From Oscillospiraceae bacterium (GTDB taxonomy: Bacteria; Bacillota; Clostridia; Oscillospirales; Ruminococcaceae): 64,000 nucleotides of DNA. Position numbers and translations under genes: made by a program. The DNA is taken from the NCBI GenBank assembly GCA_017513135.1, contig JAFWDH010000022.1, positions 248,001 to 312,000 of the forward strand, written 5' to 3'. Positions within the stretch are counted from its first letter, which is position 1; the number at the start of each line of letters is the position of its first letter. The notes under the pieces are model-generated. The model ran no database searches and had not been told where the DNA came from. It saw only the letters and a list, made by a program, of their open reading frames with translations. Below, piece after piece: positions 17,623-26,922 of this stretch.

Positions 17623-18444
17623 ATGGCTGACTATTCCCAGTACCTGATGTTCATCCCCGGCATCGTCATCTTTCTCGTGGAATCCGGGCAGGTCCGTGAA
17701 TACCGCAGAAGGAGCCGTTACGGCGCTACACGAGCTGCTGAAGTCAGGATCACCAGACACATCACAAAGAAAGACAAGTTCGACCGTCAGGTATTCGACT
17801 ATTTTGAGACGGCTGTGGAATCAGCAGATCCCAGAACAGGCAAGAAAGAGCGTCACGTCATAAAATCTCCCGTGGAATACCCTGTGGGACAGAAGGTAGA
17901 ACTGTATTTTGACCCGTCGTCAGGAGATCCTGTCCTCACAAACGGCATAAATGAATGGATATTCCATCCATGGCTCGGGATGCTGGGCGGTGCGCTGCTC
18001 ATCCTTCTGGCTCTGTTCCAGATACAGGCAAAGGAGATCGCCGCCATGACATGCCTATCTCTGCTGCTGGCCGGCGCAGGCGCGGGTCTGGTAGGAAACT
18101 ACGTATATCTGAAGAGAAAACATCTGACACGTATAGACGCAGTGATCACAGATATTTATGAGCGTCAGGTATCCAAACCCGGCAGATTCTCAGGCAGCGG
18201 AAAGTTCACATACTATCCGATCGTAAGCTATGATCAGGACGGAAAGACCATGGTGAGACGCTGTAACGTCAACTCCGGAAGAAAGGAATCGTTCCGCGCC
18301 GGAGATACGCTCAGGCTCTATTATTCTTCTGATGAAGGAGATGTGCGCGAACACGGCCCTAATAAGCTGATCCTCATTGCTGGAGCTGTGATCCTTATTC
18401 TCGGGCTTTTGGCAGGAGTCAACATCATCTCCGCTGTTGTCTGA
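17623..18444 (+). CDS. DUF3592-domain membrane protein
   Basis: 273 residues from ATG at 17623, which has TTGGAGG upstream; longer upstream frames lie over the opposite gene. The protein has a short N-terminal hydrophobic segment, a DUF3592-like domain (RAAEVRITRHI ... PVGQKVELYFDPSSGDPV), two membrane segments (about 110-155), a second DUF3592-like domain (RIDAVITDIYERQVS ... FRAGDTLRLYYSSDEGDV), and a final membrane segment. It is therefore a tandem of the same module. Function unknown. Confidence 0.8.
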   Translation: MADYSQYLMFIPGIVIFLVESGQVREYRRRSRYGATRAAEVRITRHITKKDKFDRQVFDYFETAVESADPRTGKKERHVIKSPVEYPVGQKVELYFDPSSGDPVLTNGINEWIFHPWLGMLGGALLILLALFQIQAKEIAAMTCLSLLLAGAGAGLVGNYVYLKRKHLTRIDAVITDIYERQVSKPGRFSGSGKFTYYPIVSYDQDGKTMVRRCNVNSGRKESFRAGDTLRLYYSSDEGDVREHGPNKLILIAGAVILILGLLAGVNIISAVV

Positions 18445-18466
18445 ACAAAAAGCAGCTTTCACAAAC

Positions 18467-18496
18467 AAAAACGGCCGCGTAAACGCGACCGTTTTT
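18467..18496. terminator. Bidirectional terminator
   Basis: AAAAACGG-CCGCG (18467-18479) pairs with CGCG-ACCGTTTTT (18484-18496) with one internal mismatch. A and T runs on both sides serve the convergent DUF3592 and aldolase genes. Confidence 0.85.
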
Positions 18497-18526
18497 CTGT
18501 TAACTATTGAACTGTATGATACAGGA

Positions 18527-19462
18527 TCATGCCTTTCCGTCGCAGCCGAGAACATCAGTGATCTTGTGCATGACAAGCTTCTTGATGGCTTCGCGCGCGG
18601 GTTTGAGATACTGACGGGGGTCAAAGTCTGCCGGGTGCTCAGCAAGATACTGACGGACCATTGCTGTCATGGCAAGACGCAGGTCGGAGTCGATGTTGAT
18701 CTTGCAGACTGCGAGTCTGGCAGCCTCACGCAGCTGCTCTTCCGGAATGCCGATGGCGTCGGGCATATTTCCGCCGTACTGGTTGATGATGGCTACCAGA
18801 TCCTGAGGAACACTGGATGAACCGTGAAGTACGATCGGGAATCCGGGGAGACGGCGACTGACTTCCTCAAGGATGTCAAAACGGAGCTGAGGCTTTGTGC
18901 CGGGTTTGAACTTGTAGGCGCCGTGGCTTGTTCCGATAGCGATAGCAAGACTGTCGCATCCGGAGCGTGTCACGAACTCTTCGACGTCCTCAGGACGTGT
19001 ATAGGAACTGTCTTCAGCGGAAACATTGACTTCGTCTTCGATTCCGGCAAGAGTTCCGAGCTCAGCCTCGACGACTACGCCGTGATCATGAGCGTACTCA
19101 ACGACTCTCTTTGTGAGAGCGATGTTGTCGTCAAGGGGCAGAGAAGACGCGTCGATCATGACAGAGGTAAATCCGTCATCGATGCAGTCCTTGCAAAGCT
19201 CGAATGAATCGCCGTGGTCCAGATGGAGGGCGATCGGAAGACCTGTCTCTTCAACAGCGGCTTCAACAAGCTTCCTCAGGTAGGTGCGGTTCGCATACGC
19301 GCGGGCGCCCTTGGATACCTGAAGGATCATCGGAGCATTGAGCTCTTTTCCGGCTTCGGTGATGCCCTGTACGATCTCCATGTTATTGACGTTGAAAGCG
19401 CCGACAGCATATCCGCCGTTGTAGGCCTTTTCGAACATCTCTTTTGTAGTTACGAGTGGCAT
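18527..19462 (-). CDS. fba: Fructose-bisphosphate aldolase, class II
   Basis: Zinc-dependent cleavage of fructose 1,6-bisphosphate in glycolysis. 311 aa. Zn ligands and signatures are visible: LHLDHGDSFE, VVVEAELGTLAGIEDEV, AIGTSHGAYKF and VLHGSSSVPQD. Compared with the commonest Bacillus form the last motif carries SSSV in place of SGG, a variant seen in some class II enzymes. It is transcribed away from the PPi-type phosphofructokinase gene from a separate promoter, so consecutive glycolytic steps are encoded side by side. Confidence 0.95.
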   Translation of the reverse strand: MPLVTTKEMFEKAYNGGYAVGAFNVNNMEIVQGITEAGKELNAPMILQVSKGARAYANRTYLRKLVEAAVEETGLPIALHLDHGDSFELCKDCIDDGFTSVMIDASSLPLDDNIALTKRVVEYAHDHGVVVEAELGTLAGIEDEVNVSAEDSSYTRPEDVEEFVTRSGCDSLAIAIGTSHGAYKFKPGTKPQLRFDILEEVSRRLPGFPIVLHGSSSVPQDLVAIINQYGGNMPDAIGIPEEQLREAARLAVCKINIDSDLRLAMTAMVRQYLAEHPADFDPRQYLKPAREAIKKLVMHKITDVLGCDGKA

Positions 19463-19521
19463 GTTTTTCTCCTTTTTCTATTTCATGATTAATCGATATC
19501 AATCGATAAACGCTTATTTCT

Positions 19522-19550
19522 ATTATAGTGTTGAGTTGATTCGAATTCAA
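19522..19550 (-). promoter_or_regulatory. fba promoter
   Basis: Minus strand: -35 TTGAAT (19545-19550), spacer 17, -10 TATAAT (19522-19527), a near-consensus sigma-A promoter. The leader of about 50 bases contains AATCGATATCAATCGAT, a short imperfect palindrome, before AAAGGAG. Confidence 0.75.
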
Positions 19551-19657
19551 CTAGTTAGGCATTTCTAACCAGCTTCCCGTACTGTAAGTTTTCCTTGTAC
19601 AGCCGGCAAGCGGAATGCCCTGTCATCCTTCAGCAGGCCTATTCCCCTTCCCTTCAA

Positions 19658-19686
19658 TTGATTGACAGTCGCCGTTATGCTATATT
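19658..19686 (+). promoter_or_regulatory. Promoter of the PPi-type phosphofructokinase gene
   Basis: -35 TTGATT (19658-19663), spacer 17, -10 TATATT (19681-19686), with TTGGAGG then ATG at 19732, giving a leader of about 40 bases. Confidence 0.7.
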
Positions 19687-19731
19687 ATTGTCGTTATTTT
19701 GTGTAATCAAATCATTTGGAGGCAAATAGAT

Positions 19732-20976
19732 ATGTCAGTACTTAAAGGCGCATGCATCGTCGGCCAGTCCGGCGGCCCCACCTCAGTTATCAATGCGAGT
19801 GCTCAGGGTGTCATCGAGACAGCTCTGGCTAACGAGAACATCACCAGAGTTCTCGCCGCAGAGAACGGAATCCTCGGCATCCTTGAGGACAGGATCTTTG
19901 ACTGCGGCAAGGAAGATCCCAGAGAGATCGCTCTCCTGAGCGGCACTCCCTCTTCCGCACTCGGTTCCTGCAGATACAAGCTCAAGGACAGCGATGTCGA
20001 TGATACAGACTACAAGCGTATCCTCGAGATCTTCAAGAAATACGATATTCGTTACTTCTTCTATAACGGCGGCAACGACTCAATGGATACCTGCAACAAG
20101 GTCTCCAAGTATATGCAGAAAGTCGGTTACGACTGCAACATCATCGGTGTACCCAAGACGATCGATAACGACCTCGCGGGAACAGACCACTGCCCCGGCT
20201 TCGGAAGCGCCGCCAAGTATATCGCCACTTCCGTCGCGGAAACATCTCTCGATGCCATGGCTTACGGCAGCAACGCTCCCATCGTCATCTTTGAGATCAT
20301 GGGCAGAAACGCCGGTTGGCTCACAGCCGCCGCTCACCTCGCCAATGTCATCAGCGAAGGTCCCGACCTCGTCTATCTCCCGGAAGTGGATTTCAGCGTT
20401 GACAAGTTCCTAGCCGATATCGACAGAGTCCGTGAAGAGAAGGGCAAGTGCATCGTCGCCGTTTCCGAAGGCGTGCATGACGCGGAAGGAAACTTCATCT
20501 CCGAGCTGGGAAGCAATCTTGCACAGACAAAGGACGCGTTCGGCCACTCCCAGATGGGCGGACTTGCTGGAACGCTCGCAAATCTCGTACAGGCTCATAC
20601 CGGAGCAAAGGTACGCGGCATAGAGCTCTCGCTGCTTCAGCGCTGCGCTGCCCACTGTGCCTCCGGAGTTGACCTTTCTGAAGCCTATGAAGTAGGCAAA
20701 CAGGCTGTTCTTGCCGCGACCAACGGAGAGACTGACAAGATGATCGCTCTCAGAAGAGCTGACGGAGAGGATTACAGATGCGACGTCGTCGCTGTCCCGC
20801 TTTCCGAAGCAGCCAACGCCGAGCGCACTGTTCCGGTGGAATGGATGAACGAAGACCACAATGAGATGACAGACGAGTTCGTAAAGTACTGCCTGCCCCT
20901 CATTCAGGGACCCACTACCCAGAAGACTGAGAACGGTCTTCCGAGATTCGCCCATCTCAAGAAGGTCCACGCCTGA
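19732..20976 (+). CDS. pfp: Pyrophosphate-dependent 6-phosphofructokinase
   Basis: Phosphorylates fructose 6-phosphate, probably with PPi, reversibly. 414 aa from ATG at 19732 (GGAGG upstream). PFK signatures: GQSGGPTSVINAS, YNGGNDSMDT, GVPKTIDNDLAGTDHCPGFGSA, EIMGRNAGWLTA. The Asp in GGNDS (in place of the second Gly of the ATP enzyme) and the Lys in PKTIDND are the residues that mark PPi enzymes. Divergent from fba and closed by a strong terminator. PPi enzymes are common in anaerobic Bacillota and save ATP. Confidence 0.93.
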   Translation: MSVLKGACIVGQSGGPTSVINASAQGVIETALANENITRVLAAENGILGILEDRIFDCGKEDPREIALLSGTPSSALGSCRYKLKDSDVDDTDYKRILEIFKKYDIRYFFYNGGNDSMDTCNKVSKYMQKVGYDCNIIGVPKTIDNDLAGTDHCPGFGSAAKYIATSVAETSLDAMAYGSNAPIVIFEIMGRNAGWLTAAAHLANVISEGPDLVYLPEVDFSVDKFLADIDRVREEKGKCIVAVSEGVHDAEGNFISELGSNLAQTKDAFGHSQMGGLAGTLANLVQAHTGAKVRGIELSLLQRCAAHCASGVDLSEAYEVGKQAVLAATNGETDKMIALRRADGEDYRCDVVAVPLSEAANAERTVPVEWMNEDHNEMTDEFVKYCLPLIQGPTTQKTENGLPRFAHLKKVHA

Positions 20977-20990
20977 TCCAAACATGAATG

Positions 20991-21020
20991 AAAAGGAGCT
21001 GCCGATCGGCAGCTCCTTTT
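20991..21020. terminator. Bidirectional terminator
   Basis: AAAAGGAGCTGCC (20991-21003), loop GATC, GGCAGCTCCTTTT (21008-21020) with further T. Placed between the convergent pfp and MFS genes. Confidence 0.9.
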
Positions 21021-21036
21021 TTGTTCCTTATACGGT

Positions 21037-22437
21037 TCAGGCGGTTTCCTGACCTGCTTCGTTCAGGTCAACGTCCTTTGTCTCCTTAAGGTGCTTTTTG
21101 ACATAAAGCACGGAAAGCAGCATAAAGGGCACGAAGAACACCAGCTGGACAAGTCCTATCTTCCTGCTGCCGATGAACTGGTAAAGGACGCCGATTATTA
21201 TGGTCACCACCATATTCGTCAGAGCAGTATACTGCAACAGTCCGACGACCGATGCACGTCTCTCTGTCGGGACCGACTCAGACGGAACCACTATGTAAAG
21301 CAGATCCGAGAAGGACCATAGACCTCCGTACATGAGACCGTTTGCCAAAGCCAGGACGATGGGTCCGGCTCCGAATACCGCACATAGCACGAACACCACC
21401 TCACCCACCAGGGCAAGTACTCCGAAAAGTATGCCGGATCTCTTTCTGCCGAGCCAGTCGGTGATGAATCCGCTGAAAAACGCGAAAACGGCATAGACGA
21501 CAGGTTCAACTGTGTAGAAGAGGTTCATCTCATCATCAGTCATACCGTATGCCAGCATAGTCTCTGCCGCATAGCCGGTCAGCGCAACGGCGCACATGAA
21601 CATCGCCAGGATGAGGATGAGCGAGCGCACCTGATTGCTGCGGAACATATACCTGAAAGTCTCTTTCATGCTGTAGTCTTCCGCCTGTTCGGCAGTCTCG
21701 TCTGCGACCGGCTTTTCAGTCCCCTCAAGTTCTTCTATCTTTCTCTGAAGGAATACAGGAGTCTCCCTGAGCAGGAAGATGCTGCCGAATCCTATTATGA
21801 GAGCCGCCGCCACCGGCACCAGGAAGACCAGTCTCCATGTGGTCAGGTCTGAGGGATCATAGAATATGCTCCTAAGCACACCTATAAGCGATACGCTAAG
21901 CAGCGCTATTCCTTTGGTCACGCTGCAGTAGGTCGCTCTGCGCTCCTTTGGGGCGACCTCCATGATGTAGATGACCTGCATGTCGTTCGGCGTGAAAAAG
22001 CCGTAAATGACAGTACCGATCAGATACCAGACGTAATTCGGAGCTATCATGCAGAGCAGCATGCCGACTCCCATTCCTATGGTGTTGATGACAAGGAATA
22101 TCTTCCTCCCGAACCTGTCGGAGAAGGATTTATAGAACGGCATCAGAAACATAAACAGATATGTCGGTATAGATGTCACCGCCATCTTGCTGACGGCATT
22201 CGCGTATTCATCCGATGCCGCATCTGCTCCGGGGATATGGAACAGATCGAAGATCATATAAGGCCGCATCAGATTGATGTTGCTGGTGATCTCATCGACC
22301 ACATAGATCACTGTAAGGATCACCATGATCAGTGTCATATTCTTGAGGAACGCAAGACTGTCCGCATCTTTTTTTCTCAGTACAGCCAGTTCCTTTTCTG
22401 CGTTCCTGTCCGGGACGCGCGGATTTTCCTCGCTCAT
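21037..22437 (-). CDS. MFS transporter
   Basis: 466 residues, about twelve membrane segments. The MFS loop 2-3 signature reads SDRFGRKIFLV, with the repeat in the second half as TDWLGRKRSGI. The central loop (about 225-260) is acidic. APKERRATYCS and VPTERRASVVG are the symmetrical loops after segments 4 and 10, as in sugar/metabolite porters. ATG follows ACGGAGGTAC. No neighbour indicates the substrate. Confidence 0.88.
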   Translation of the reverse strand: MSEENPRVPDRNAEKELAVLRKKDADSLAFLKNMTLIMVILTVIYVVDEITSNINLMRPYMIFDLFHIPGADAASDEYANAVSKMAVTSIPTYLFMFLMPFYKSFSDRFGRKIFLVINTIGMGVGMLLCMIAPNYVWYLIGTVIYGFFTPNDMQVIYIMEVAPKERRATYCSVTKGIALLSVSLIGVLRSIFYDPSDLTTWRLVFLVPVAAALIIGFGSIFLLRETPVFLQRKIEELEGTEKPVADETAEQAEDYSMKETFRYMFRSNQVRSLILILAMFMCAVALTGYAAETMLAYGMTDDEMNLFYTVEPVVYAVFAFFSGFITDWLGRKRSGILFGVLALVGEVVFVLCAVFGAGPIVLALANGLMYGGLWSFSDLLYIVVPSESVPTERRASVVGLLQYTALTNMVVTIIIGVLYQFIGSRKIGLVQLVFFVPFMLLSVLYVKKHLKETKDVDLNEAGQETA

Positions 22438-22646
22438 TTGTACCTCCGTTATTCATGATCTTGTCAGTGTTATGACTTGATTATAGTTGTTTTTGATTCG
22501 GATGCGCGGATAACAGTATATTTCACATCACGATTTGTACTCTTGCACTAACCGGAACAGCAAAGTGCACAATTGCCGGATCCGGTCTTATCCTTCCTCC
22601 ATTTTTAATGTATAATCATTGATATCCCTGCCGGAGGTGCGACTCA

Positions 22647-23528
22647 ATGGACAAAAGAGAAAAGGCACTTGTATTCATCAAGGAGTTCCTGCTTGTCACC
22701 GTTGGAAGCTTTATCTACGCCGTCGGGCTGTCGATGTTCCTGGACGCCAACAATATCTCTGCCGGCGGCATTGCCGGCTTGGCAATGATCGTGACCTACT
22801 TCACCAGGATAGATCTGGGACTCATGATCTTCCTTATGAACCTGCCTCTGTTCATCGCCGGATGGATCAGGTTCAGGAACAAGTTTCTTTTCTACACCAT
22901 CTACGCTATCGCGCTCTCGTCATATATAATCGACTTCCTCGGCAACAGATTCCCGCAGTATATGCCTCTGACCCGGGACCTGATGCTCGCCACCATAGCC
23001 GGTGGTGCGATCATGTCAGTCGGCATGAGCATGATCTATCTCGGAGGAGGAAGCGTCGGCGGGACCGACATAATAATCAAATTCCTCAGGCAGAAACACA
23101 ACCATATCGGTACCGGAACGCTCTCATTCATCATGGACTTTACCACATGCGTTCTGTCCTGCTTCGTTTTCGGCGGATATGAACTGGGAATATATGCTGC
23201 CCTGGCGCTTTATGTACAGGGCATCGTCATGGATAAGATGCTGTATGGCAGCAACGAAGCCAAGCTCATCTTTATAATCAGCACAAAAACACAGGAAGTC
23301 TCAACCAGGCTTCTCAACGATCTCGGCATCGGCGTAACATGGCTTGAAGGTACAGGCGCATATACCGAGGAACGCAGAAAAGTCGTATTCGCCGCATTCA
23401 GAAAGCAGAACTATCAGCGAGTGAGGCAGATCGTCAAGGAGGAAGACCCAGAGGCTTTTATGATCGTGACCAGCGCTACGGAGATCTTCGGACTGGGATT
23501 TCGGGACCACTTCGCCGATGAGCTGTGA
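22647..23528 (+). CDS. YitT family membrane protein
   Basis: 293 aa. The first 200 residues hold five or six membrane helices with the YitT patterns LDANNISAGGIAGLAMI, MSMIYLGGGSVGGTDIIIKFL and YVQGIVMDKMLYG. The C-terminal cytoplasmic DUF2179 domain follows (AKLIFIISTKTQEVSTRLLNDLGIGVTWLEGTGAYTEE). ATG follows GCCGGAGGTGCGACTCA. A TATAAT at 22611-22616 is a plausible -10. Function is unsettled for the family. Confidence 0.9.
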   Translation: MDKREKALVFIKEFLLVTVGSFIYAVGLSMFLDANNISAGGIAGLAMIVTYFTRIDLGLMIFLMNLPLFIAGWIRFRNKFLFYTIYAIALSSYIIDFLGNRFPQYMPLTRDLMLATIAGGAIMSVGMSMIYLGGGSVGGTDIIIKFLRQKHNHIGTGTLSFIMDFTTCVLSCFVFGGYELGIYAALALYVQGIVMDKMLYGSNEAKLIFIISTKTQEVSTRLLNDLGIGVTWLEGTGAYTEERRKVVFAAFRKQNYQRVRQIVKEEDPEAFMIVTSATEIFGLGFRDHFADEL

Positions 23529-23582
23529 ATTGAAGATTCATATTGATTTTGAAATAACGCTGTGCTAAAATACTTAGGCATT

Positions 23583-23659
23583 CGGGGTGTAGCGCAGTTT
23601 GGTAGCGTGCTTGAATGGGGTTCAAGAGGCCGCGAGTTCGACTCTCGCCACTCCGACCA
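23583..23659 (+). tRNA. tRNA-Pro (GGG anticodon)
   Basis: 77 bases. Acceptor CGGGGTG pairs with CACTCCG, then discriminator A and encoded CCA. Anticodon stem CTTGA/TCAAG encloses the loop ATGGGGT, giving anticodon GGG with U33 and G37. T arm has GTTCGAC. The anticodon arm is almost the same as in the nearby tRNA-Ala. Confidence 0.95.
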
Positions 23660-23661
23660 GA

Positions 23662-23694
23662 GGCAGATCCTTACGGATCTGCCTTTCTTTTTTC
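23662..23694 (+). terminator. Terminator after tRNA-Pro
   Basis: GGCAGATCC (23662-23670), loop TTAC, GGATCTGCC (23675-23683), then TTTCTTTTTT. Confidence 0.9.
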
Positions 23695-23711
23695 AATGGG
23701 GGAAGCCCTGA

Positions 23712-24161
23712 ATGGATATAGTGATCAGAAAAGCAGAAGATAAAGATTCCTCTGCCATAAACAAGCTGTTCATCGAGATGCTCTTCTCTGTATACGGGAC
23801 AACAGACGGAACCGGCTACGAAGAAAGGTACCTGGACAGATACTTTCATGATACCGGCGATATGATCCTTATTGCAGAAGACGGAGATCTGCCGGTAGGC
23901 TTTCTGTCTGTCCAGATCCACAATGAGCCTTCAAGATACATCTATCTCGACGATTTCTCTGTTACGGAATCCTACAGAGGGATGGGGATCGGCACGGCTA
24001 TGATGGACACAGCGGAAGCTTATGCGGATGAAAAAGGCATACCCGCGATCCTCCTTCACGTAGAGAAGTCAAACCGACGGGCAGTCGCGCTGTACAGCAG
24101 AAGAGGATACCGTCAGTTTCGGGATGACGGTGACAGGACTCTTCTGGTCAAAGACATCTGA
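23712..24161 (+). CDS. GNAT family N-acetyltransferase
   Basis: 149 aa. Acetyl-CoA-binding motif A appears as LDDFSVTESYRGMGIGTAMMDTAEAYADEKG (residues about 78-108, with the R-G-x-G-x-G/A loop), followed by LLHVEKSNRRAVALYSRRGYRQF, the usual end of the fold. The acceptor is unknown. It lies between two tRNA genes and may be expressed by read-through from the tRNA-Pro promoter or its own. Confidence 0.9.
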   Translation: MDIVIRKAEDKDSSAINKLFIEMLFSVYGTTDGTGYEERYLDRYFHDTGDMILIAEDGDLPVGFLSVQIHNEPSRYIYLDDFSVTESYRGMGIGTAMMDTAEAYADEKGIPAILLHVEKSNRRAVALYSRRGYRQFRDDGDRTLLVKDI

Positions 24162-24168
24162 ATCTTAT

Positions 24169-24202
24169 TCTTCGGTCTCATCAACATCTTCGGTCTCATC
24201 AA
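24169..24202. repeat. 16-base tandem repeat
   Basis: TCTTCGGTCTCATCAA occurs at 24169-24184 and 24187-24202 (period 18). Read on the minus strand it would encode an acidic DETED-type tail, but no gene with a start is present, so it may be the last trace of a lost gene between GNAT and tRNA-Ala. Confidence 0.6.
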
Positions 24203-24305
24203 TATCTGCCGCCGCATATCGGACCGTTTACCGGTCATACTGTACCCAGTTTTTCACGCAGCGATTGACATTCGGTCCCGGCGTTTGTATAATAAATAGG
24301 CTTTC

Positions 24306-24381
<76 letters not shown>

Positions 24382-24385
24382 GAAG

Positions 24386-24419
24386 GATCCTGAGATCACA
24401 GCGTCTCAGGATCTTTTTT
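24386..24419 (+). terminator. Terminator after tRNA-Ala
   Basis: GATCCTGAGA (24386-24395), 8-base loop, TCTCAGGATC (24404-24413), then T6. Confidence 0.9.
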
Positions 24420-24487
24420 ATGCAATCTCTTTACATAAACAGGGAGGGCAGTATCAAACTGCCCTCCCTGTATTCTGCCTTATCGTA

Positions 24488-25033
24488 TTATTTGAAATAT
24501 CTCTCCAGAAGGCCTTTGAATGCCTTTCCGTGACGCGCCTCGTCCCTGGCCATCTCGTGCACTGTGTCGTGGATGGCGTCAAGATTCAGTTCCTTAGCTT
24601 TCTTGGCAAGCTCGAACTTTCCGAGTGTTGCGCCGTTTTCGGCTTCCACTCTCATCTCGAGGTTCTTCTTAGTGGAATCTGTGAGGACCTCTCCGAGCAG
24701 TTCGGCAAACTTGGCGGCATGCTCCGCCTCTTCATATGCTGCTTTCTCCCAGTAAAGGCCGATCTCGGGATATCCTTCGCGGAAAGCGACCCTGGCCATT
24801 GCAAGATACATGCCCACCTCACTGCACTCGCCCTGGAAGTTCTCTCTCAGTCCCTGCTTGATGTCTTCCGGGACATCGGAAGCAACTCCGAGAACATGCT
24901 CGGCAGCCCAGCTCATCTCTGTTTCAACGACTTCGACGAACTTCTCGCCCGGCGCGTGGCAAAGCGGGCATTCCACAGGCATGGTGTCGGACTCAACGAT
25001 CTGACCGCAAACTGTGCATCTCCATTTTTTCAT
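24488..25033 (-). CDS. Reverse rubrerythrin
   Basis: Peroxide-reducing diiron protein of anaerobes. 181 aa. Unlike classical rubrerythrin the rubredoxin-like domain is N-terminal: CTVCG and CPLCH (residues about 6-27). The four-helix ferritin-like domain follows, with Glu/His ligands in [29 protein letters not shown] and [17 protein letters not shown] follows AAAAAGGAG. Single gene with its own promoter. Confidence 0.95.
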   Translation of the reverse strand: MKKWRCTVCGQIVESDTMPVECPLCHAPGEKFVEVVETEMSWAAEHVLGVASDVPEDIKQGLRENFQGECSEVGMYLAMARVAFREGYPEIGLYWEKAAYEEAEHAAKFAELLGEVLTDSTKKNLEMRVEAENGATLGKFELAKKAKELNLDAIHDTVHEMARDEARHGKAFKGLLERYFK

Positions 25034-25084
25034 TTAAAAATCTCCTTTTTTGTCAAGCGATGAACGCTGTATTTCCTTACCATA

Positions 25085-25093
25085 ATTGTATCA
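25085..25093 (-). promoter_or_regulatory. Extended -10 promoter of the rubrerythrin gene
   Basis: Minus strand TGATACAAT, a TGN-extended -10. The remaining interval to 25395 (about 300 bases) shows no gene; no clear PerR box was found by eye. Confidence 0.4.
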
Positions 25094-25395
25094 GAAAAGG
25101 CCACGAAAATGATCTACATTTCTTCGTCTTGAGGCGAAACTTCATGTGTTGCATAATAGGATGTGTATCATTTGACGGAAAAAGCATACGTCTCATTTTC
25201 AGATGGCTGAAAACAAAAAAGCTCATTGTCGCCCGCATCCCATCTGGAATCAGGAGCACAGACTAAACAGCCGTCACGAAGGACGGAAGATTGATGAGAC
25301 AGATAAACATGAACCTTTTTGCAGAAGCCAGCTTGAAGTTGCTGCCACTTTGATATGAATCATTAACAACGATATGAGTTTGAGGAGGAAGGCAT

Positions 25396-26850
25396 ATGGC
25401 CGAAAAGATCGTTAAAGTCAAAGAAGGACTCTTGTCCGGAACAACGGATGGGAAAACAGCGGTATTCATGGGCATTCCGTATGCCGCTCCTCCGGTAGGT
25501 GAGCTCCGCTGGCGCGCTCCTCAGCCTGCAGCCCATTGGGACGGCGTCCTCGACGCGACAAAAAATCCTCCCATGCCTGTACAGGTCCCTATGCCGAACA
25601 GTCTTTTCGAGAGGCATCCCATGAGCGAGGACTGTCTGTACCTCAACATATTCGCTCCGGATGACAACGTGGGGAATCATGCCGTGCTGGTCTGGTTCTA
25701 CGGAGGTTCACTGCAGGCAGGCTGCTCAGACAGTCCCGTTCTCTACGGAAAAGCTTACGCAGAAGACGGCATAGTTCTTGTAACAGTCAACTACCGCGTC
25801 GGTGTCTTCGGATTTATGTGTCATCCCGACATGCGTTCGGAAGATCCCGACGGTTTCTCCGGCAACTTCGGTCACCGCGACCAGCTTGCTGCGCTCAAAT
25901 GGATAAGGGAAAACATATCCGCATTTGGAGGCGATTCCGGAAATGTCACTATCTCCGGTCAGAGCGCTGGAAGCGCCAGCTGCTGTGCTCTTATGAACGC
26001 TCCGGCCGCAAAAGGCTATTTTCATGCCGCCATACTTCACAGCGGAGACGTTTTCCAGCCGGAAAGAGACGTGACCCTTGAAGATGCCGAATCCTGGGGC
26101 GTGACTCTCGCAACGCAGTTCGGATGCAGCTCGCTCGAGGAATTCCGCGGAGTTCCTGTAGAAACGCTTTATGCAGACGGTGATCCTATGATGAAGTATG
26201 TGCATCAGTTTGCCGCTGCAGTCATCGACAGAGCTTTCCTTCCGGACAGGCAGGGTGAGCTTCTGCTGAGCAATAAATGCTACGGGGTTCCCGTTATCAT
26301 AGGAACGAACCTGGACGAGGGAAGCAGGTTCGCTGCCGAAAGATATGTACCGGCCATCTCTTCACGGCTCGGTCTCCCTGAGTCTCTGTACGCATCCGAG
26401 CCTGACATCAACAGCAAAGCTAACGCTCTAGCCAGGGACTACTGGTACGCAAGACACCTTGTATTCGCTGAGATACGCTCAAGAGACTACGGACTTCCCA
26501 CATGGGAATACGTTTTCGCCCGCAGGCTCGCGCCGCAGGGGGCGTTCCACGGCATGGAGATACCATACACCTTCTGTACGCTGGACGCTGAGCCTGATTT
26601 CGGCGCTCCTCTGCCCTATACTCCGGAAGACCGTGAGCTTTCAGAACTCATGCATTCCTACTGGGTAAACTTTGTCAGGAACCACGACCCCAACGGAGGC
26701 GGGCTGGCTTACTGGCCCGAAAAAAAAGAGGGAGATATGCACATGCGGTTTGACGCCTCATCCTGTGTTGAAGACGATGTTATCCGAGACACGGACCGCA
26801 CCGTAAAGCCAGCCGTTGAGAAATGGATGAGGAGCAGGATAACGCTCTGA
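25396..26850 (+). CDS. Type B carboxylesterase (para-nitrobenzyl esterase-like)
   Basis: 484 aa alpha/beta hydrolase. Signatures: GIPYAAPPVGELRWRAPQP, EDCLYLNIF, oxyanion-hole WFYGGSLQAGCS, nucleophile Ser in VTISGQSAGSASCC, an acid in GTNLDEGSRF, and a His in GAFHGMEIPYTF. The N-terminus lacks a signal peptide, so it is cytoplasmic. ATG is preceded by TTGAGGAGGAAGGC. The natural ester is unknown. It is followed by a long bidirectional terminator. Confidence 0.92.
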   Translation: MAEKIVKVKEGLLSGTTDGKTAVFMGIPYAAPPVGELRWRAPQPAAHWDGVLDATKNPPMPVQVPMPNSLFERHPMSEDCLYLNIFAPDDNVGNHAVLVWFYGGSLQAGCSDSPVLYGKAYAEDGIVLVTVNYRVGVFGFMCHPDMRSEDPDGFSGNFGHRDQLAALKWIRENISAFGGDSGNVTISGQSAGSASCCALMNAPAAKGYFHAAILHSGDVFQPERDVTLEDAESWGVTLATQFGCSSLEEFRGVPVETLYADGDPMMKYVHQFAAAVIDRAFLPDRQGELLLSNKCYGVPVIIGTNLDEGSRFAAERYVPAISSRLGLPESLYASEPDINSKANALARDYWYARHLVFAEIRSRDYGLPTWEYVFARRLAPQGAFHGMEIPYTFCTLDAEPDFGAPLPYTPEDRELSELMHSYWVNFVRNHDPNGGGLAYWPEKKEGDMHMRFDASSCVEDDVIRDTDRTVKPAVEKWMRSRITL

Positions 26851-26871
26851 TTACTCGATTGAAACAGGCAA

Positions 26872-26906
26872 AAGGCGGTGTACACCGATCGGGTGTACAC
26901 CGCCTT
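26872..26906. terminator. Bidirectional terminator with 15-bp stem
   Basis: AAGGCGGTGTACACC (26872-26886), loop GATCG, GGTGTACACCGCCTT (26892-26906), perfect. Between the convergent esterase and C_GCAxxG_C_C genes. Confidence 0.8.
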
Positions 26907-26922
26907 GTTCATTTCTGAGTTC

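Noticed and set aside
25060-25266. 68-codon plus-strand frame upstream of the esterase
   Set aside because: It overlaps the rubrerythrin promoter, has no SD and its sequence has no recognisable features.
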